64,000 nt of DNA from Vibrio variabilis. Lineage in GTDB: Bacteria; Pseudomonadota; Gammaproteobacteria; Enterobacterales; Vibrionaceae. Shown here piece after piece: positions 8,353 through 17,487 of this stretch (the first letter of the stretch is position 1; the number at the start of each line of letters is the position of its first letter). The stretch spans positions 161,377 through 225,376 of the forward strand of contig NZ_JYJK01000007.1 of NCBI RefSeq assembly GCF_003263785.1, given 5' to 3'. The translations under genes and the position numbers were made by a program. The notes beneath the pieces were generated by a model, which saw only the letters and a list, made by a program, of their open reading frames with translations, made no database searches and was not told the DNA's origin.

Positions 8353-10496
8353 ATGGTACTCACAAATAACGTAAAAAGACTAACAGGGATCGGAGGCAGC
8401 ATTGCTGCTACGCTACTTGCGACAAGCGTTCAGGCAGCGCCTTTTGATACTTGTCCGAGTAAAGCTTACCTTTTTCAATCTACGCCAGTAAAAGTGTACG
8501 GGGTAAACCTAGTAACAGGCTCAACAAGTCTATTGCAGGCAGATACCGGTATAAATGCCAACATCAACGGTGTCGGTTTTGATTTCAACGCTCGCTATAT
8601 TTATGGTTACGATACCACCAACAAACGTTTGGTTCGACTTGGTCAAGATTTTCAGGCGGAAGTGCTCAACACGACAGGATTGCCTACCGATCACACCTTT
8701 TTTGTCGGAGATGTGTACGAGAGTGTTTATTACCTTTATCGTAAAAACAAAGGCCTCTTTACTGTCGACCTCACACCATTGGATACTGATGCCAATGCGA
8801 CTCTTACCGTAAACCGAGTGACGACACGGTCTGTGGTTAACTTAACGGATTTTGCTTTTCACCCAAGCGATGGCAAGCTTTACGGTATCGATAACAGCTC
8901 CGGCGCATTGTACTCTTTCAACCCAGAGACCGGACAAGAGACTTATATCGGTGACACCGGTGAAACGGGCACCTTTGGTGCGGGGTATTTTGATGTTGAT
9001 GGATACTACTACGTGTCACGAAATCAAGATGGCCAGATTTACCGTATCGACCTGTCTCCAGGGAATGCGTCAAATATAGAGAACGGGATCGTACCTGCGG
9101 TCAAATTCGCAGACGGGCCTAACTCCAGTCAAAATGATGGCGCCCGCTGTGCCAACGCTCCTGTGTTGATGAAGACTCGCAAATTGACTTTGGTGACGCA
9201 CCTACTTCATACCTAACCAAACTTGCAGACAATGGTCCAAGGCATGGGCTTGACGGCATAACTTGGTTAGGCGATGCAGAGCCAGACGGTGAGCAAGATG
9301 GTCGTGCTGATAACTTAGCAGATGATGAAACCGGGCTTGACGACGAAAACGGCGTTGGCTTTGTTACGGCGATTGAACCCGGTTTGGACAGTATTGTCAC
9401 TGTTAATGCTTCCACCAACGGCTACCTGTCTGCATGGTTTGACTGGAACCAAGATGGAGATTTTGCCGATGAGGGTGAACAAGTGTTTACCGATACACAG
9501 TTGCAAGCCGGTAACAACAATTTAGTGTTTACTGTCGATGCAGCAGCCTACATTGGAACCACTTGGAGCCGCTTCCGTTTCAGTCAACAGCAAGGGCTAG
9601 ATTACTTTGGCGGTGCTGCTACTGGTGAGGTAGAGGATCATCCATTGACAGTAACAGGTGAGGGCTTGTCAGTTCGCTACTACCCGAACGCAACAGACTA
9701 TACGACCGTTGCTTTTGAGGACAACTGGCCTTATACCGCTGACTACGACATGAATGATGTGGTTGTTAGCTATCGCATCACAGAAATCCTTCGAGATGGT
9801 AATGTCGTTAAGTCCAAAATTGACGGCTATTTAGGAGCAGTCGGTGCTTCTTACCATAATGGGTTTGCGATACGTCTAAAAGGGCTTAACCGTAGCGACA
9901 TTGATACTGATACCAGTCGTTTGATCAAAAATGACGTTCTGTCTGAGACCAGCGGTTTAGAACAGATATCAAATGAAGCGATTTTTGTGATTAGTGAAGA
10001 TACGTCAGTCTATAAACTGGATAGCTGTGACTTCCACCGTACGTTGATGTCATGTGGCGCAGAAGATGTACAACTCAATTTCACGCTTCACGTCAACATT
10101 AAAGAGGGCACAAATACCTCATCGTTGATGTCGATGCCGTATGACCCGTTTATCTTTGCAACACCAGACTATTACCATGGTGCCGGCTACTTCCAGCCAG
10201 GAAGAAAATGGGAAGTCCACTTACCAAACTACGAACCCACTGAGCAATTCGACGCGGAACTATTTGCAGGTCTTGGACGAGATGTCAGTAACGCTTCAAC
10301 CAACACCTATTTCAAAACAGCTGAAAACTTACCTTGGGCAATCATGGTTAACGACGAATGGCTATGGCCAACGGAAAACACGGATCTGTTAGCGGCGTAT
10401 CCACAGTACGCAACCTACGCAGAATCGAGCGGTGAGCAAGCGCAAAACTGGTTTGAGTCGCAATTCGCAACCCCTGACAAATGCTACATCCCATAG
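8353..10496 (+). CDS. LruC-domain secreted protein (DUF6923-GEVED-DUF4842), frameshifted in this sequence
   Basis: With one base restored near 9164 this is a 714-residue exported protein. The ATG at 8353 has AAGGGA upstream and gives a signal peptide ending near VQA; a TTG at 8278 would add an implausible hydrophobic extension. Domains in order: a DUF6923-like repeat region (about 30-265), a DFGDAP..ARH..DDENGV segment, a GEVED domain (its name-giving motif TGEVEDH is present), and a C-terminal DUF4842/LruC domain with FEDNWPYTADYDMNDVV. The domain is known from Vibrio, Shewanella and Leptospira; function is unclear, probably surface-associated and Ca-binding (inference from acidic DxDxD-like loops such as DWNQDGDFAD). 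The 5' part ends at 9216 and the 3' frame resumes with VDEDSQIDFGDAP. Confidence 0.8.
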
Positions 10497-10506
10497 GAGA
10501 AATATC

Positions 10507-11000
10507 ATGAAAGCACTTACTGTAACCTCAATAATTTCTCTTGGACTGTTAGTAGGCTGTGGAGGCGGCGGTGGCGGTAGCGATTCTGGTGGCAGCGTAT
10601 CAGTCCGCCTCCTGCGGCGACACCAGCCCCAGCGCCAACACCGGCTCCAGCACCAACACCGGTTGCGGTCACAGAGAGAACGATGGAAGATTTATCGATT
10701 CCTGACGATTTTGACTATCGACCAATAGAGGCTTATTCACTTTTGGTTGATGCGACCAACGATGTCAATGGCAGAGCGTTTGTTTCGGTCTATACAGAGT
10801 TTAGCGAAAAGGCATCGGGTGAGTTAGAACCTAACTACGAAAGTAAAGTCGCTTCGCAAGCACTACGAAACGGCAAGGCAGAACTAAACTTCAATGCTGC
10901 AGAACATGTAGGATCGTTTTTAGTCGAGATATGGACGTACGATGGCAACGACCCTGTGAAGAAGTTAGTGACGGCCTCTAGCGAAAAGTTAACATGGTAA
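10507..11000 (+). CDS. Small lipoprotein paired with the LruC-domain protein, frameshifted
   Basis: Ten bases after the LruC-domain gene. The ATG at 10507 gives a lipoprotein signal with LLVGC as lipobox, then a glycine/serine spacer, an alanine/proline-rich linker (PAPAPTPAPAPTP-like) and a C-terminal domain of about 105 residues (from MEDLSIPDDF). The linker and domain appear only after restoring one base near 10603, giving 164 residues. The C-terminal domain reads like a small beta sandwich (YSLLVDATNDVNGRAFVSVYTEF). LruC proteins are commonly encoded next to such lipoproteins; a joint role at the cell surface is inferred. Confidence 0.7.
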
Positions 11001-11035
11001 ATCCGTATTAAATACGCAACATATCAGTACAGCGC

Positions 11036-11065
11036 AAAAAGCCTCGCCACAGCGAGGCTTTTTAA
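11036..11065 (+). terminator. Rho-independent terminator after the LruC operon
   Basis: AAAAGCCTCGC-CACA-GCGAGGCTTTTT: a strong GC-rich stem with a short loop and a T run, 36 bases after the lipoprotein stop. Confidence 0.9.
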
Positions 11066-11122
11066 TAGCTTGTCGATAGCCAAGGCAGTACAATGCACAA
11101 AAAGCCACAAGCGATAAAGACA

Positions 11123-11638
11123 ATGAATCAAGAATACCTAAACGAGCCCGAAGAATTTGACGATCAAGAAGGCGAAGAGATCGAAATTGAAGCATCGGAA
11201 TTGAAGTCTCAAGTCATCCCATTGAGTTATATAAACTGTTCAAAGTGGCTAACTTAGTGGGCGGTGGTGGTGAAGCGAAACACTTTATTGCTGAGGGTTA
11301 TGTTGCGGTAAATGGTGAGCTGGAAACACGCAAGCGCCGCAAAATGTACGATGGTGACTTCTTTGAGTTCAACCAAGAATATTACGTTGTCGTTTGCGAT
11401 CAGCCGCCGACTGAGCCAGAAGAGGCAAAGGTAGCGAACAAGCCTGAGCCAAAAGCGGCGCAGTCGAAACAGAGCAAGCCGCAACAAGACAAACAAAAAG
11501 AACAAAAAGGCGAAGTCCAACAAGCCTGGTCAATCGTCGTCAAAAGCCAATAAGTCGAACAAATCCAACTCAAGCAAATCGAACCAAAAAGGCAGTAAAG
11601 ACCCGAATAGCGGACGCGGTTCCATCGATTTCTTCTAG
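11123..11638 (+). CDS. S4-domain RNA-binding protein (YbcJ-like), two compensating frameshifts
   Basis: An S4-type RNA-binding protein with an acidic N-terminus, the S4 core (PIELYKLFKVANLVGGGGEAK...AVNGELETRKRRKMYDGD) and a long Lys/Gln/Ser-rich tail ending SGRGSIDFF. The core is close to E. coli YbcJ, but the N-terminal and C-terminal extensions are typical of vibrios. Reading needs two shifts: a one-base deletion near 11195 (expected AIGIEV) and a one-base insertion near 11510 in an A-rich stretch. Because they compensate, the final stop is in the frame of the ATG at 11123, giving about 171 residues. Both indels are probably sequence errors. Confidence 0.75.
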
Positions 11639-11745
11639 TTACGCACTGTCATTACTCGTAGCGCTGAGTTTAAAAGGATCTAGAACAAAACTGCAATATC
11701 AATGACCGATACTCATAAGAGTATCGGTTTATCGAGGAGAGAAGA

Positions 11746-12489
11746 ATGAAGTTTGTGGTTGATACACACACGCATACCTACGCCAGCGGTCATGCTTACA
11801 GCACCATTACCGAGAATGCTCAGGCAGCAAAGGCCAATGGATTGGAAATTCTATGTACTACGGATCACGCAGAAACCATGCCCGGTGCTCCCCACTTTTG
11901 GTTTTTCTCAAACCAACGAGTGATCCCTAGGTTTCTTTCTGGTGTGGCAATCATTCGTGGTATTGAAGCCAATATTCTGAATACTCAGGGCGAAATTGAC
12001 GTCAACCCTACGTCATACAAAGCGCTCGACTGGATCATTGGCAGTTTTCATGAGCCTGTGTTCAAACCGACGAGTAAAGAAGAACATACCGAAGCACTTA
12101 TCAACGTGATTAAAAGTGGCAATATCGATGCGTTAGGTCATTTGGGAAACCCAAACTTTGACTTTGACTTCGAGGCCGTAGCAAAGTGCGCTGCGGAGCA
12201 TCATGTTGCCATTGAGATTAATAATTCAACACTTAAGGGACATAGCCGAGTAGGGAGTGTTGACCGTTGTTATGAGATTGCCAGAGCAGTGAAAGCGGCA
12301 GGCGGGTATATTACGACCGGGAGTGACTCTCACTTCTATGACACAATCGGTGAGTTCGAACTGACGCGCAAACTCCTAGTTGAAGTAGAAATGCCGGTAG
12401 AGAAAATCATTACCGCGTCTGCACGCCAATTTCTCGACTTCTTAGCGCTTAGAGGCCGAGAGCCTATCGCTGAGTTCAGCGATTTATAA
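11746..12489 (+). CDS. ycdX: PHP-family phosphatase YcdX
   Basis: A 247-residue cytoplasmic metal-dependent phosphatase of the PHP family. Metal-site motifs occur in order: [14 protein letters not shown] (N-terminus), [28 protein letters not shown] and GSDSHFYD. E. coli YcdX is a trinuclear-zinc enzyme linked to swarming; the physiological substrate is not settled. The ATG at 11746 has GAGGAG upstream. It seems monocistronic. Confidence 0.92.
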   Translation: MKFVVDTHTHTYASGHAYSTITENAQAAKANGLEILCTTDHAETMPGAPHFWFFSNQRVIPRFLSGVAIIRGIEANILNTQGEIDVNPTSYKALDWIIGSFHEPVFKPTSKEEHTEALINVIKSGNIDALGHLGNPNFDFDFEAVAKCAAEHHVAIEINNSTLKGHSRVGSVDRCYEIARAVKAAGGYITTGSDSHFYDTIGEFELTRKLLVEVEMPVEKIITASARQFLDFLALRGREPIAEFSDL

Positions 12490-12570
12490 GCAAAGCGGTG
12501 TAGCGTAAACGTTACATGTTTTGATGCAATTTTTTATCCCGTTGTTGCAGGAACTTCGAGTACAATAGCC

Positions 12571-12598
12571 AAGACCTCAGGAAGCTGGGGTCTTTTGC
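12571..12598 (+). promoter_or_regulatory. Small hairpin before the cytochrome b562-like gene
   Basis: AAGACC and GGTCTT pair around an interrupted 14-base loop and are followed by TTTTGC, 18 bases before the next start. It could be a weak terminator for ycdX or a leader structure. Evidence is limited to this stem. Confidence 0.3.
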
Positions 12599-12615
12599 TT
12601 TCAAAAGGATATAGA

Positions 12616-13050
12616 ATGACAACGACAGCGCTTATAAAAACCAAAACGCTCGCCAAACCACTACAACTTGTTAGTCTTATGACGCTATGCTTTGCTATCT
12701 CTACATCAGTAATGGCGTCAGGTGGTGTTGATCTTAAGAAGAACATGCAAGCGATGAAGCTCGCCTTCAAGCAGGCCGCAGAAGCGCAGACTGTAGAAGC
12801 GATGCAAACACCGATTGCCGAGCTTGATCAATTGATTGCCGATTCAAAACAAGGCGATTACCCACCTGAAAAAGCCGATCTTTACTTAGAAGGCTTCAAA
12901 AAACTTTCGCTAGCAATCGACAATGTCGATGCGGAGCTTAAAAAGGGCGACTTAGAGGCGGCTAAGGAGTCTTTGCGTGAAGTCGATAGCCTACGTCTTG
13001 AATATCACGACAAGCGCAACCCGAGTATTTGGAAGAAGCTATTTGGTTAA
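12616..13050 (+). CDS. Cytochrome b562-family periplasmic protein
   Basis: A 144-residue exported four-helix-bundle protein. The ATG at 12616 has AAAGGAT upstream and gives a signal peptide ending near VMA. The mature N-terminus VDLKKNMQAMK holds the methionine expected as one heme ligand (Met7 of E. coli cytochrome b562), and RLEYHDKRNP holds the C-terminal histidine ligand (His102), so heme b binding by the Met/His pair is likely. The physiological role of this family is not known; a periplasmic electron carrier is plausible. A terminator follows. Confidence 0.85.
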   Translation: MTTTALIKTKTLAKPLQLVSLMTLCFAISTSVMASGGVDLKKNMQAMKLAFKQAAEAQTVEAMQTPIAELDQLIADSKQGDYPPEKADLYLEGFKKLSLAIDNVDAELKKGDLEAAKESLREVDSLRLEYHDKRNPSIWKKLFG

Positions 13051-13073
13051 ATGAGTAGCACTTATACCAATTG

Positions 13074-13101
13074 AAAAGGAGCACCGAAGTGCTCCTTTTT
13101 A
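13074..13101. terminator. Bidirectional terminator
   Basis: AAAAGGAGCAC-CGAA-GTGCTCCTTTTT lies between the cytochrome gene and the convergent CoA-disulfide reductase gene, with A and T tracts on both sides, so it can serve both. Confidence 0.9.
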
Positions 13102-13130
13102 CGTCGAGTTAAATAATGTTCGACTGATGA

Positions 13131-14803
13131 TTAAGCTTGCGCAAACTTGTAGGTGCGGTAGCCACCAATCAAGTTACGAGCCTTGAAACCACTATTGACA
13201 AGCTGGCGATACGCCACGTTACCGCGTAAACCTACTTGACAGTAGATCACAATCTCTTTGTCTTTCGGTAGCTCATTCATGCGACCACGCAGTTGGTCAA
13301 CAGGGATGTTAATCGCACCCTCAATAAAGCCCACGTTTTCAAGTTCGCCAGGGTTACGAACGTCGAGCAGGATCTGATCTTCTGTCAGGTTATCAATCTC
13401 GTCGAAGTGGATTGGCGTTGCATCACCTTTAAGGATGTTGTTCGCGACAAACGCTGCTTGGTTGATCACATCTTTCGCACTGCCGTACGGTGGCGCATAG
13501 GTAAGTTCTAAGTGTTGAAGCTGCTCAACCGTCATACCAGCGCGCTGTGCGACTGCCAGAACGTCGATGCGCTTATCGACACCATCTTTACCCGCGGCTT
13601 GCGCGCCTAGGATCTTACCTGTTTCAGGACTGAACAACATTTTTAAAGACACAATCTCCGCACCTGGGTAGTAACCCGCATGGCTTGCTGTGTGCACGTA
13701 GACTTTTTCGTAGGCAATGCCTTCACGTTTCAGAACCTTCTCGTTTTTACCGACAGAAGCGACGGCGAGATCGAAGATCTTAACAATCGACGTACCTTGC
13801 GTGCCTTGATAAGTTTCAGAGCGGCCAAGCATGTTGTCTGCAGCCATGCGACCTTGGCGGTTCGCAGGTCCTGCTAAAGGAACAAAGCCGGATTTGCCTG
13901 TGACAAAGTCAGTATCTTCAATCGCATCACCGACGGCAAAGATTGAAGGGTCGCTGGTTTGCATGCTGGCGTTGGTATAAATACCGCCCAGCTCGCCAAG
14001 TTGCAGGCCGGCTTCTTTTGCCAGTTTAGTTTCTGGACGAACACCAATAGACATGATCAGCAGTTCGGTCGTCAATGTTTCACCGTTGTTCAGTGATAAA
14101 GTCAATTCACCGGTATTGCCATCCGCACTTTGCGCCGACGGAGTGAAATCGACAGATTCCAGTGCTGCGCCTAGACGAAGGTCAATGCCGCGCTGTTTGA
14201 TCTCAGCGTGTGCAAATCCCGCCATCTCTTTATCTACTGGCGTCATCACTTGATCCGCCATTTCAATCAGTGTGGTTTTAATACCAAGCTGATGGAAGCT
14301 TCCATCATTTCTAGTCCAATGAAACCGCCACCAACAACCGTTGCGTGCTTTGGCTTGTTGGTCTGAATCGTCTGGATAATGCGATCCATGTCAGGAATGT
14401 TACGCAATGAATGGGTCAGTGGGTTGTCAACACCAGGGATCGCAGGGATGAATGGCGCAGCGCCTGGGCTTAGCAGTAGAAAGTCGTAAGATTCGGTATA
14501 CTCGCTATTATCAATAAGGTTCTTGATAGTGACTGTTTTGTCAGCACGGTTAATGGATACCACTTCGTTCATCACACGTACATCGACATTAAATCGAGCT
14601 AGGAAGCTTTCAGGTGTTTGTAGCAGGAGCTTTGAGCGGTCTTTAATGTCACCACCAATGTGATAAGGAAGGCCACAGTTTGCGAACGATACAAACGGTC
14701 CACGCTCCAACATAATAATTTCAGCGTCTTCGCTTAAACGACGAGCACGAGCAGCCGCAGAAGCACCACCAGCCACACCACCTACAATTACGATCTTAGT
14801 CAT
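13131..14803 (-). CDS. CoA-disulfide reductase with C-terminal rhodanese domain, frameshifted
   Basis: With one T restored near 14302 this is a 557-residue flavoenzyme. The N-terminal FAD domain starts IVIVGGVAGGASAAARAR. Cys43 in SFANCGLPYH is the single redox cysteine that defines CoA-disulfide reductases. A second Rossmann motif (VVGGGFIGLEMMEA) binds NAD(P)H, followed by a dimerisation domain. The C-terminal rhodanese domain (about 460-555) has its active cysteine in YCQVGLRGN. Enzymes with this fusion reduce CoA-persulfide/polysulfide, tying it to reactive sulfur metabolism. It is divergent from the two-cysteine ArsR gene and probably controlled by it. The break leaves a 178-residue N-part and a 376-residue C-part. 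Confidence 0.9.
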
Positions 14804-14882
14804 ACCTTACCTCATTACTTATCTTGGATACTTGTCCAAAGATGCATGTTAATCGTGAATGACAGCCACTATAAACACTATA

Positions 14883-14898
14883 ATTAGCTTTGTCTAAT
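14883..14898. promoter_or_regulatory. Putative ArsR-family operator, copy 1 (ATTAG-N6-CTAAT)
   Basis: A perfect dyad ATTAG-CTTTGT-CTAAT in the gap between the divergent CoA-disulfide reductase and arsR genes. The identical dyad with other spacers occurs before the RND operon (16412 and 16440). The degenerate copy TTAAG-TATTGA-CTAAT at 14928-14943 lies closer to arsR. Confidence 0.65.
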
Positions 14899-14905
14899 AT
14901 ATTTT

Positions 14906-14921
14906 AAACTAAATATAGTTT
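14906..14921. promoter_or_regulatory. Second dyad in the arsR/CoA-disulfide reductase gap
   Basis: AAACTA-AATA-TAGTTT is a perfect inverted repeat that begins 23 bases after the first ATTAG dyad, about two helical turns away. It may be a second, lower-similarity binding site or part of the promoter. The surrounding 70 bases are very AT-rich. Confidence 0.45.
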
Positions 14922-14996
14922 GGCTAATTAAGTATTGACTAATTTAATGGGTGTGTGGATAATGACGACATCAAATCAACACACAGAGGTAACAAA

Positions 14997-15290
14997 GTGA
15001 ATTTACTGCAAATGAAAGATCGCGCAGTGGATGTAGCGGAAGTGCTTAAAACACTCGCCCATCCGGATCGCTTGTTCGTGTTGTGCCAACTAGTTGAAGG
15101 TGAACAGGGAGCTGGACAACTACAAGCAAATTCCAATTTAAGCCAATCGGCGTTTTCTCAGCATTTGTCTGTGCTGAAAAAAGCGGACTTGGTGACATCT
15201 CGAAAAGAGTCGCAACACGTTTACTACGCACTCAAAGACGATCGCGTTGTTGGGCTTATACAGCAACTTCATAGTCTCTACTGTCATTAA
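14997..15290 (+). CDS. ArsR-family repressor, predicted persulfide sensor (SqrR/BigR/YgaV/HlyU type)
   Basis: A 97-residue winged-helix repressor. The GTG at 14997 is preceded by AGAGGT at good distance; an upstream GTG at 14955 would add 14 polar residues. The DNA-recognition helix is in NLSQSAFSQHLSVLKKADLV. It has exactly two cysteines, Cys30 (FVLCQL) and Cys96 (LYCH), 66 residues apart, the spacing of the dithiol sensors SqrR (41/107) and HlyU (38/104). Those form a polysulfide bridge with persulfides and release DNA. The neighbours are all sulfur-handling genes, which fits. It lacks the metal-binding cysteine cluster of arsenic or cadmium sensors. Confidence 0.88.
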   Translation: MNLLQMKDRAVDVAEVLKTLAHPDRLFVLCQLVEGEQGAGQLQANSNLSQSAFSQHLSVLKKADLVTSRKESQHVYYALKDDRVVGLIQQLHSLYCH

Positions 15291-15325
15291 GAGTCCTCTT
15301 ACTTTCTAGCTGTAGCTGGTTTAAC

Positions 15326-15353
15326 TTGCAAAATTTTTGGATGAATTTTGCAA
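15326..15353. promoter_or_regulatory. Perfect 10-bp inverted repeat before the YeeE/YedE pair
   Basis: TTGCAAAATT (15326-15335) and AATTTTGCAA (15344-15353) are exact reverse complements around an 8-base loop, 39 bases before the first YeeE/YedE start and 35 after the arsR stop. No T run follows, so it is more likely an operator or an RNA structure than a terminator. Confidence 0.55.
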
Positions 15354-15392
15354 CTTAAATCAATTTTAAGTTTGAAATTCAAAGAGGTAGTT

Positions 15393-15809
15393 ATGGAATT
15401 TTCCTTCCCTTGGGCGTCTCTGCTCGGCGGTATGCTGTTAGGTGTATCGGCAACCTTGTTACTGATGTTTAACGGCAAAATTGCCGGCATTAGTGGCATT
15501 GTTGGACGTATTTACAAAGGTCGTAAAGGCGACACCAGCTGGCGCGTTCTGTTTGTATTGGGCATGATCTTAGGTGGTGTTGTTGTCGCCAAAGTGCTCA
15601 ATATCGAACCCGCAGCGATGGTGGTGCCGACGCCGCTTGTACTCATTGCAGGTTTAATCGTGGGTATTGGTACTAAACTGGGCAACGGTTGTACCAGTGG
15701 GCATGGTATTTGTGGCATGGGGCGTTTGTCGAAACGTTCTATTGCGGCGACCATGACATTTATGGCCGTGGCAATGGCGACCACGACAATTATGCTACAC
15801 GTACTTTAG
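15393..15809 (+). CDS. YeeE/YedE-family sulfur transport protein, first half-channel
   Basis: A 138-residue membrane protein of the YeeE/YedE (PmpA-like) family. It has four hydrophobic segments and the motif GNGCTSGHGICGM with cysteines implicated in thiosulfate or sulfur-species movement in YeeE. The start is the ATG at 15393 with AGAGG upstream; the frame is open further upstream but without a better start. It forms a pair with the next gene, 9 bases downstream; two such halves together correspond to one full-length YeeE. Likely co-transcribed with the persulfide-sensor gene. Confidence 0.87.
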   Translation: MEFSFPWASLLGGMLLGVSATLLLMFNGKIAGISGIVGRIYKGRKGDTSWRVLFVLGMILGGVVVAKVLNIEPAAMVVPTPLVLIAGLIVGIGTKLGNGCTSGHGICGMGRLSKRSIAATMTFMAVAMATTTIMLHVL

Positions 15810-15818
15810 GAGAAGACC

Positions 15819-16261
15819 ATGTTTCGTATTATTGCTTTGATTAGTGGTTTTTTGTTTGGTGCGGGTATGATCGTTTCCGGTATGGGCGATCCGGCTAATG
15901 TGATGGCATTTCTCGATATCTTCGGCCAATGGTCTCCAGACCTTGCGTTTGTGATGGGGGAGCACTTCTGGTATTCGCGCCAAGCTATTGGTTGATTATC
16001 CGCCGAAAACCAGAGCCAGTGTGTACGGATCAGTTCTGTTTGACTGAAAACAAGAAAGTCGATGTTCAATTGCTAAGCGGTTCTGCACTATTTGGTTTGG
16101 GTTGGGGTATTGCGGGTATATGTCCTGGACCTGCTATCTCATCCATCGCCAACGGTAACATTGGGGTGGTTGGCTTTGTTCTTGCGATGCTTGTGGGCAT
16201 GTTGATTGGTGATGTGTTGCTAAGCAAAAAAACACAAGTCGCGATGGCAAAGCAATCGTAG
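15819..16261 (+). CDS. YeeE/YedE-family protein, second half-channel, frameshifted
   Basis: With one G restored in a five-G run near 15957, this reads as 147 residues: MFRIIALISGFLFGAGMIVSGM at the start, DLAFVMGGALLVF across the break, and a C-terminal GWGIAGICPGPAISS motif. It is the PmpB-like partner of the gene before it. Unrepaired, the protein stops after 58 residues. The site is a homopolymer, so a read error is likely. Confidence 0.83.
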
Positions 16262-16307
16262 TGTTACAAACTACGACGAATAACTTTCTGAAATAAAGTG
16301 GAAATTT

Positions 16308-16336
16308 AAAGCTCGGTTGCCAAACCGAGCTTTTTT
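16308..16336 (+). terminator. Rho-independent terminator after the YeeE/YedE pair
   Basis: AAAGCTCGGTT-GCC-AACCGAGCTTTTTT: strong stem and T run. It separates the arsR-YeeE/YedE unit from the RND unit, which therefore needs its own promoter. Confidence 0.9.
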
Positions 16337-16388
16337 ATTGCCTATAATTTGAAGAGCGACATACAACTTCAGTCACAAAAGCACATAA

Positions 16389-16455
16389 ATTAGCACTTTC
16401 TAAATAAAAGTATTAGACATTTCTAATTTACGCCTTTATATTAGGGTTAACTAAT
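16389..16455. promoter_or_regulatory. Three tandem ATTAG-N6-CTAAT boxes before the RND operon
   Basis: Box A at 16389-16404 is ATTAG-CACTTT-CTAAA (one mismatch), box B at 16412-16427 is ATTAG-ACATTT-CTAAT, and box C at 16440-16455 is ATTAG-GGTTAA-CTAAT. B and C are perfect dyads identical in the arms to the box between arsR and the CoA-disulfide reductase gene. They sit 20 to 86 bases before the adaptor start, the place for a repressor. Binding by the neighbouring ArsR protein is inferred. Confidence 0.68.
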
Positions 16456-16474
16456 TAATGATAATGAGGTAAAC

Positions 16475-17479
16475 ATGAAAGTCAGCTTTCTCAAATGGGC
16501 AGTGATCGCCAGTGCTGTCATCGGTACAAGCGCCAATGCGTATGAAACCACCATTATTGAACGAAACACTATCGATTCGGTTGTAGAGTTAGATGCAACC
16601 GTTGAAGCCGTTAATCGCGGCACACTGTCAGCACAAACGTCGGGTCGCATTGTGGCTGTTAACGCCGATGTTAACGATATCGTCAAGCAGGGTGATGTGC
16701 TGCTGGAAATCAGTGCTGAGCAACAATCAGCTTCACTTGACGCTGCATTAGCACAACTCAACAGTGCCAACGCCCAAAACATTAAAGCGACTGCTCAGGT
16801 AAAACGCTACCGTGAGCTGTTCCCTAAAGGTGCGATCTCCAGAGAGCGTCTCGATGCCGCGGAAGCCGAAGCACGTTCATCTATTGCTGAAGTGAAGCAA
16901 GCGAAAGCGGCCGTAGCACAAGCGAAAGAGTCGTTAGGTTATACCAGCATTCGTGCGCCTTATACGGGTGTGGTTACTCATCGTTATGTCGAACTGGGTG
17001 AAACAGTAGCGCCTGGCAGTCAGTTAATGGCAGGCTTTTCACTGTCGCCACTTCGTGTCGTGACAGAGATACCTCAGCGCTATCGTGAAAAGGTCCAAGA
17101 TGCCAGCCAGTTTTCAATCACGACTTTAACTGGTGAAACGCTTGAGCCGTACGAGGCCAAATTGTTCAACTACGCTCATGAAAAATCTCGCACTTTCCAT
17201 CTTCGTCTTGAGCTACTTGAACAGCCCAAAAACTTACTGCCGGGTGAATGGGTAAAAGTGGCGTTTCAACATGATGAAAAGCCCTCTATACAGATCCCAG
17301 AGTCCGCAGTCATTCGCCGCGGTGAGCTCAGCGTTGTCTACCGTGTAGAAGGTGAGCAGGTTTCAATGAATCCGGTACGTGTGGGTCAATCACACAATGG
17401 TCAACTAGAAGTGCTCAGCGGTCTTGAAGTGGATGATGAAATCGTCAGCGACGTAGTTAGCTATTTAGCTGAGAAGTAG
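16475..17479 (+). CDS. RND efflux periplasmic adaptor (membrane fusion protein)
   Basis: A 334-residue adaptor of the HlyD/AcrA type. A signal peptide (about 1-22) precedes a barrel-lipoyl half (SGRIVAVNADVNDIVKQGDVLLEI), a helical hairpin (about 80-150), the second lipoyl half (YTSIRAPYTGVVTHRYVELGETV) and a beta-barrel domain. It bridges the RND pump and the outer-membrane channel. The hairpin is short, as in adaptors of the heavy-metal/small-solute and VexAB-like subgroups. Eight bases separate it from the pump gene. A GAGG motif precedes the ATG at 16475. Confidence 0.9.
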   Translation: MKVSFLKWAVIASAVIGTSANAYETTIIERNTIDSVVELDATVEAVNRGTLSAQTSGRIVAVNADVNDIVKQGDVLLEISAEQQSASLDAALAQLNSANAQNIKATAQVKRYRELFPKGAISRERLDAAEAEARSSIAEVKQAKAAVAQAKESLGYTSIRAPYTGVVTHRYVELGETVAPGSQLMAGFSLSPLRVVTEIPQRYREKVQDASQFSITTLTGETLEPYEAKLFNYAHEKSRTFHLRLELLEQPKNLLPGEWVKVAFQHDEKPSIQIPESAVIRRGELSVVYRVEGEQVSMNPVRVGQSHNGQLEVLSGLEVDDEIVSDVVSYLAEK

Positions 17480-17487
17480 GGGGCAGC

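Noticed and set aside
9119..9506. Reverse-strand ORFs of 99 and 63 codons inside the LruC-domain gene
   Set aside because: They overlap the join of the frameshifted gene whose forward translation shows conserved DFGDAP and GEVED motifs.
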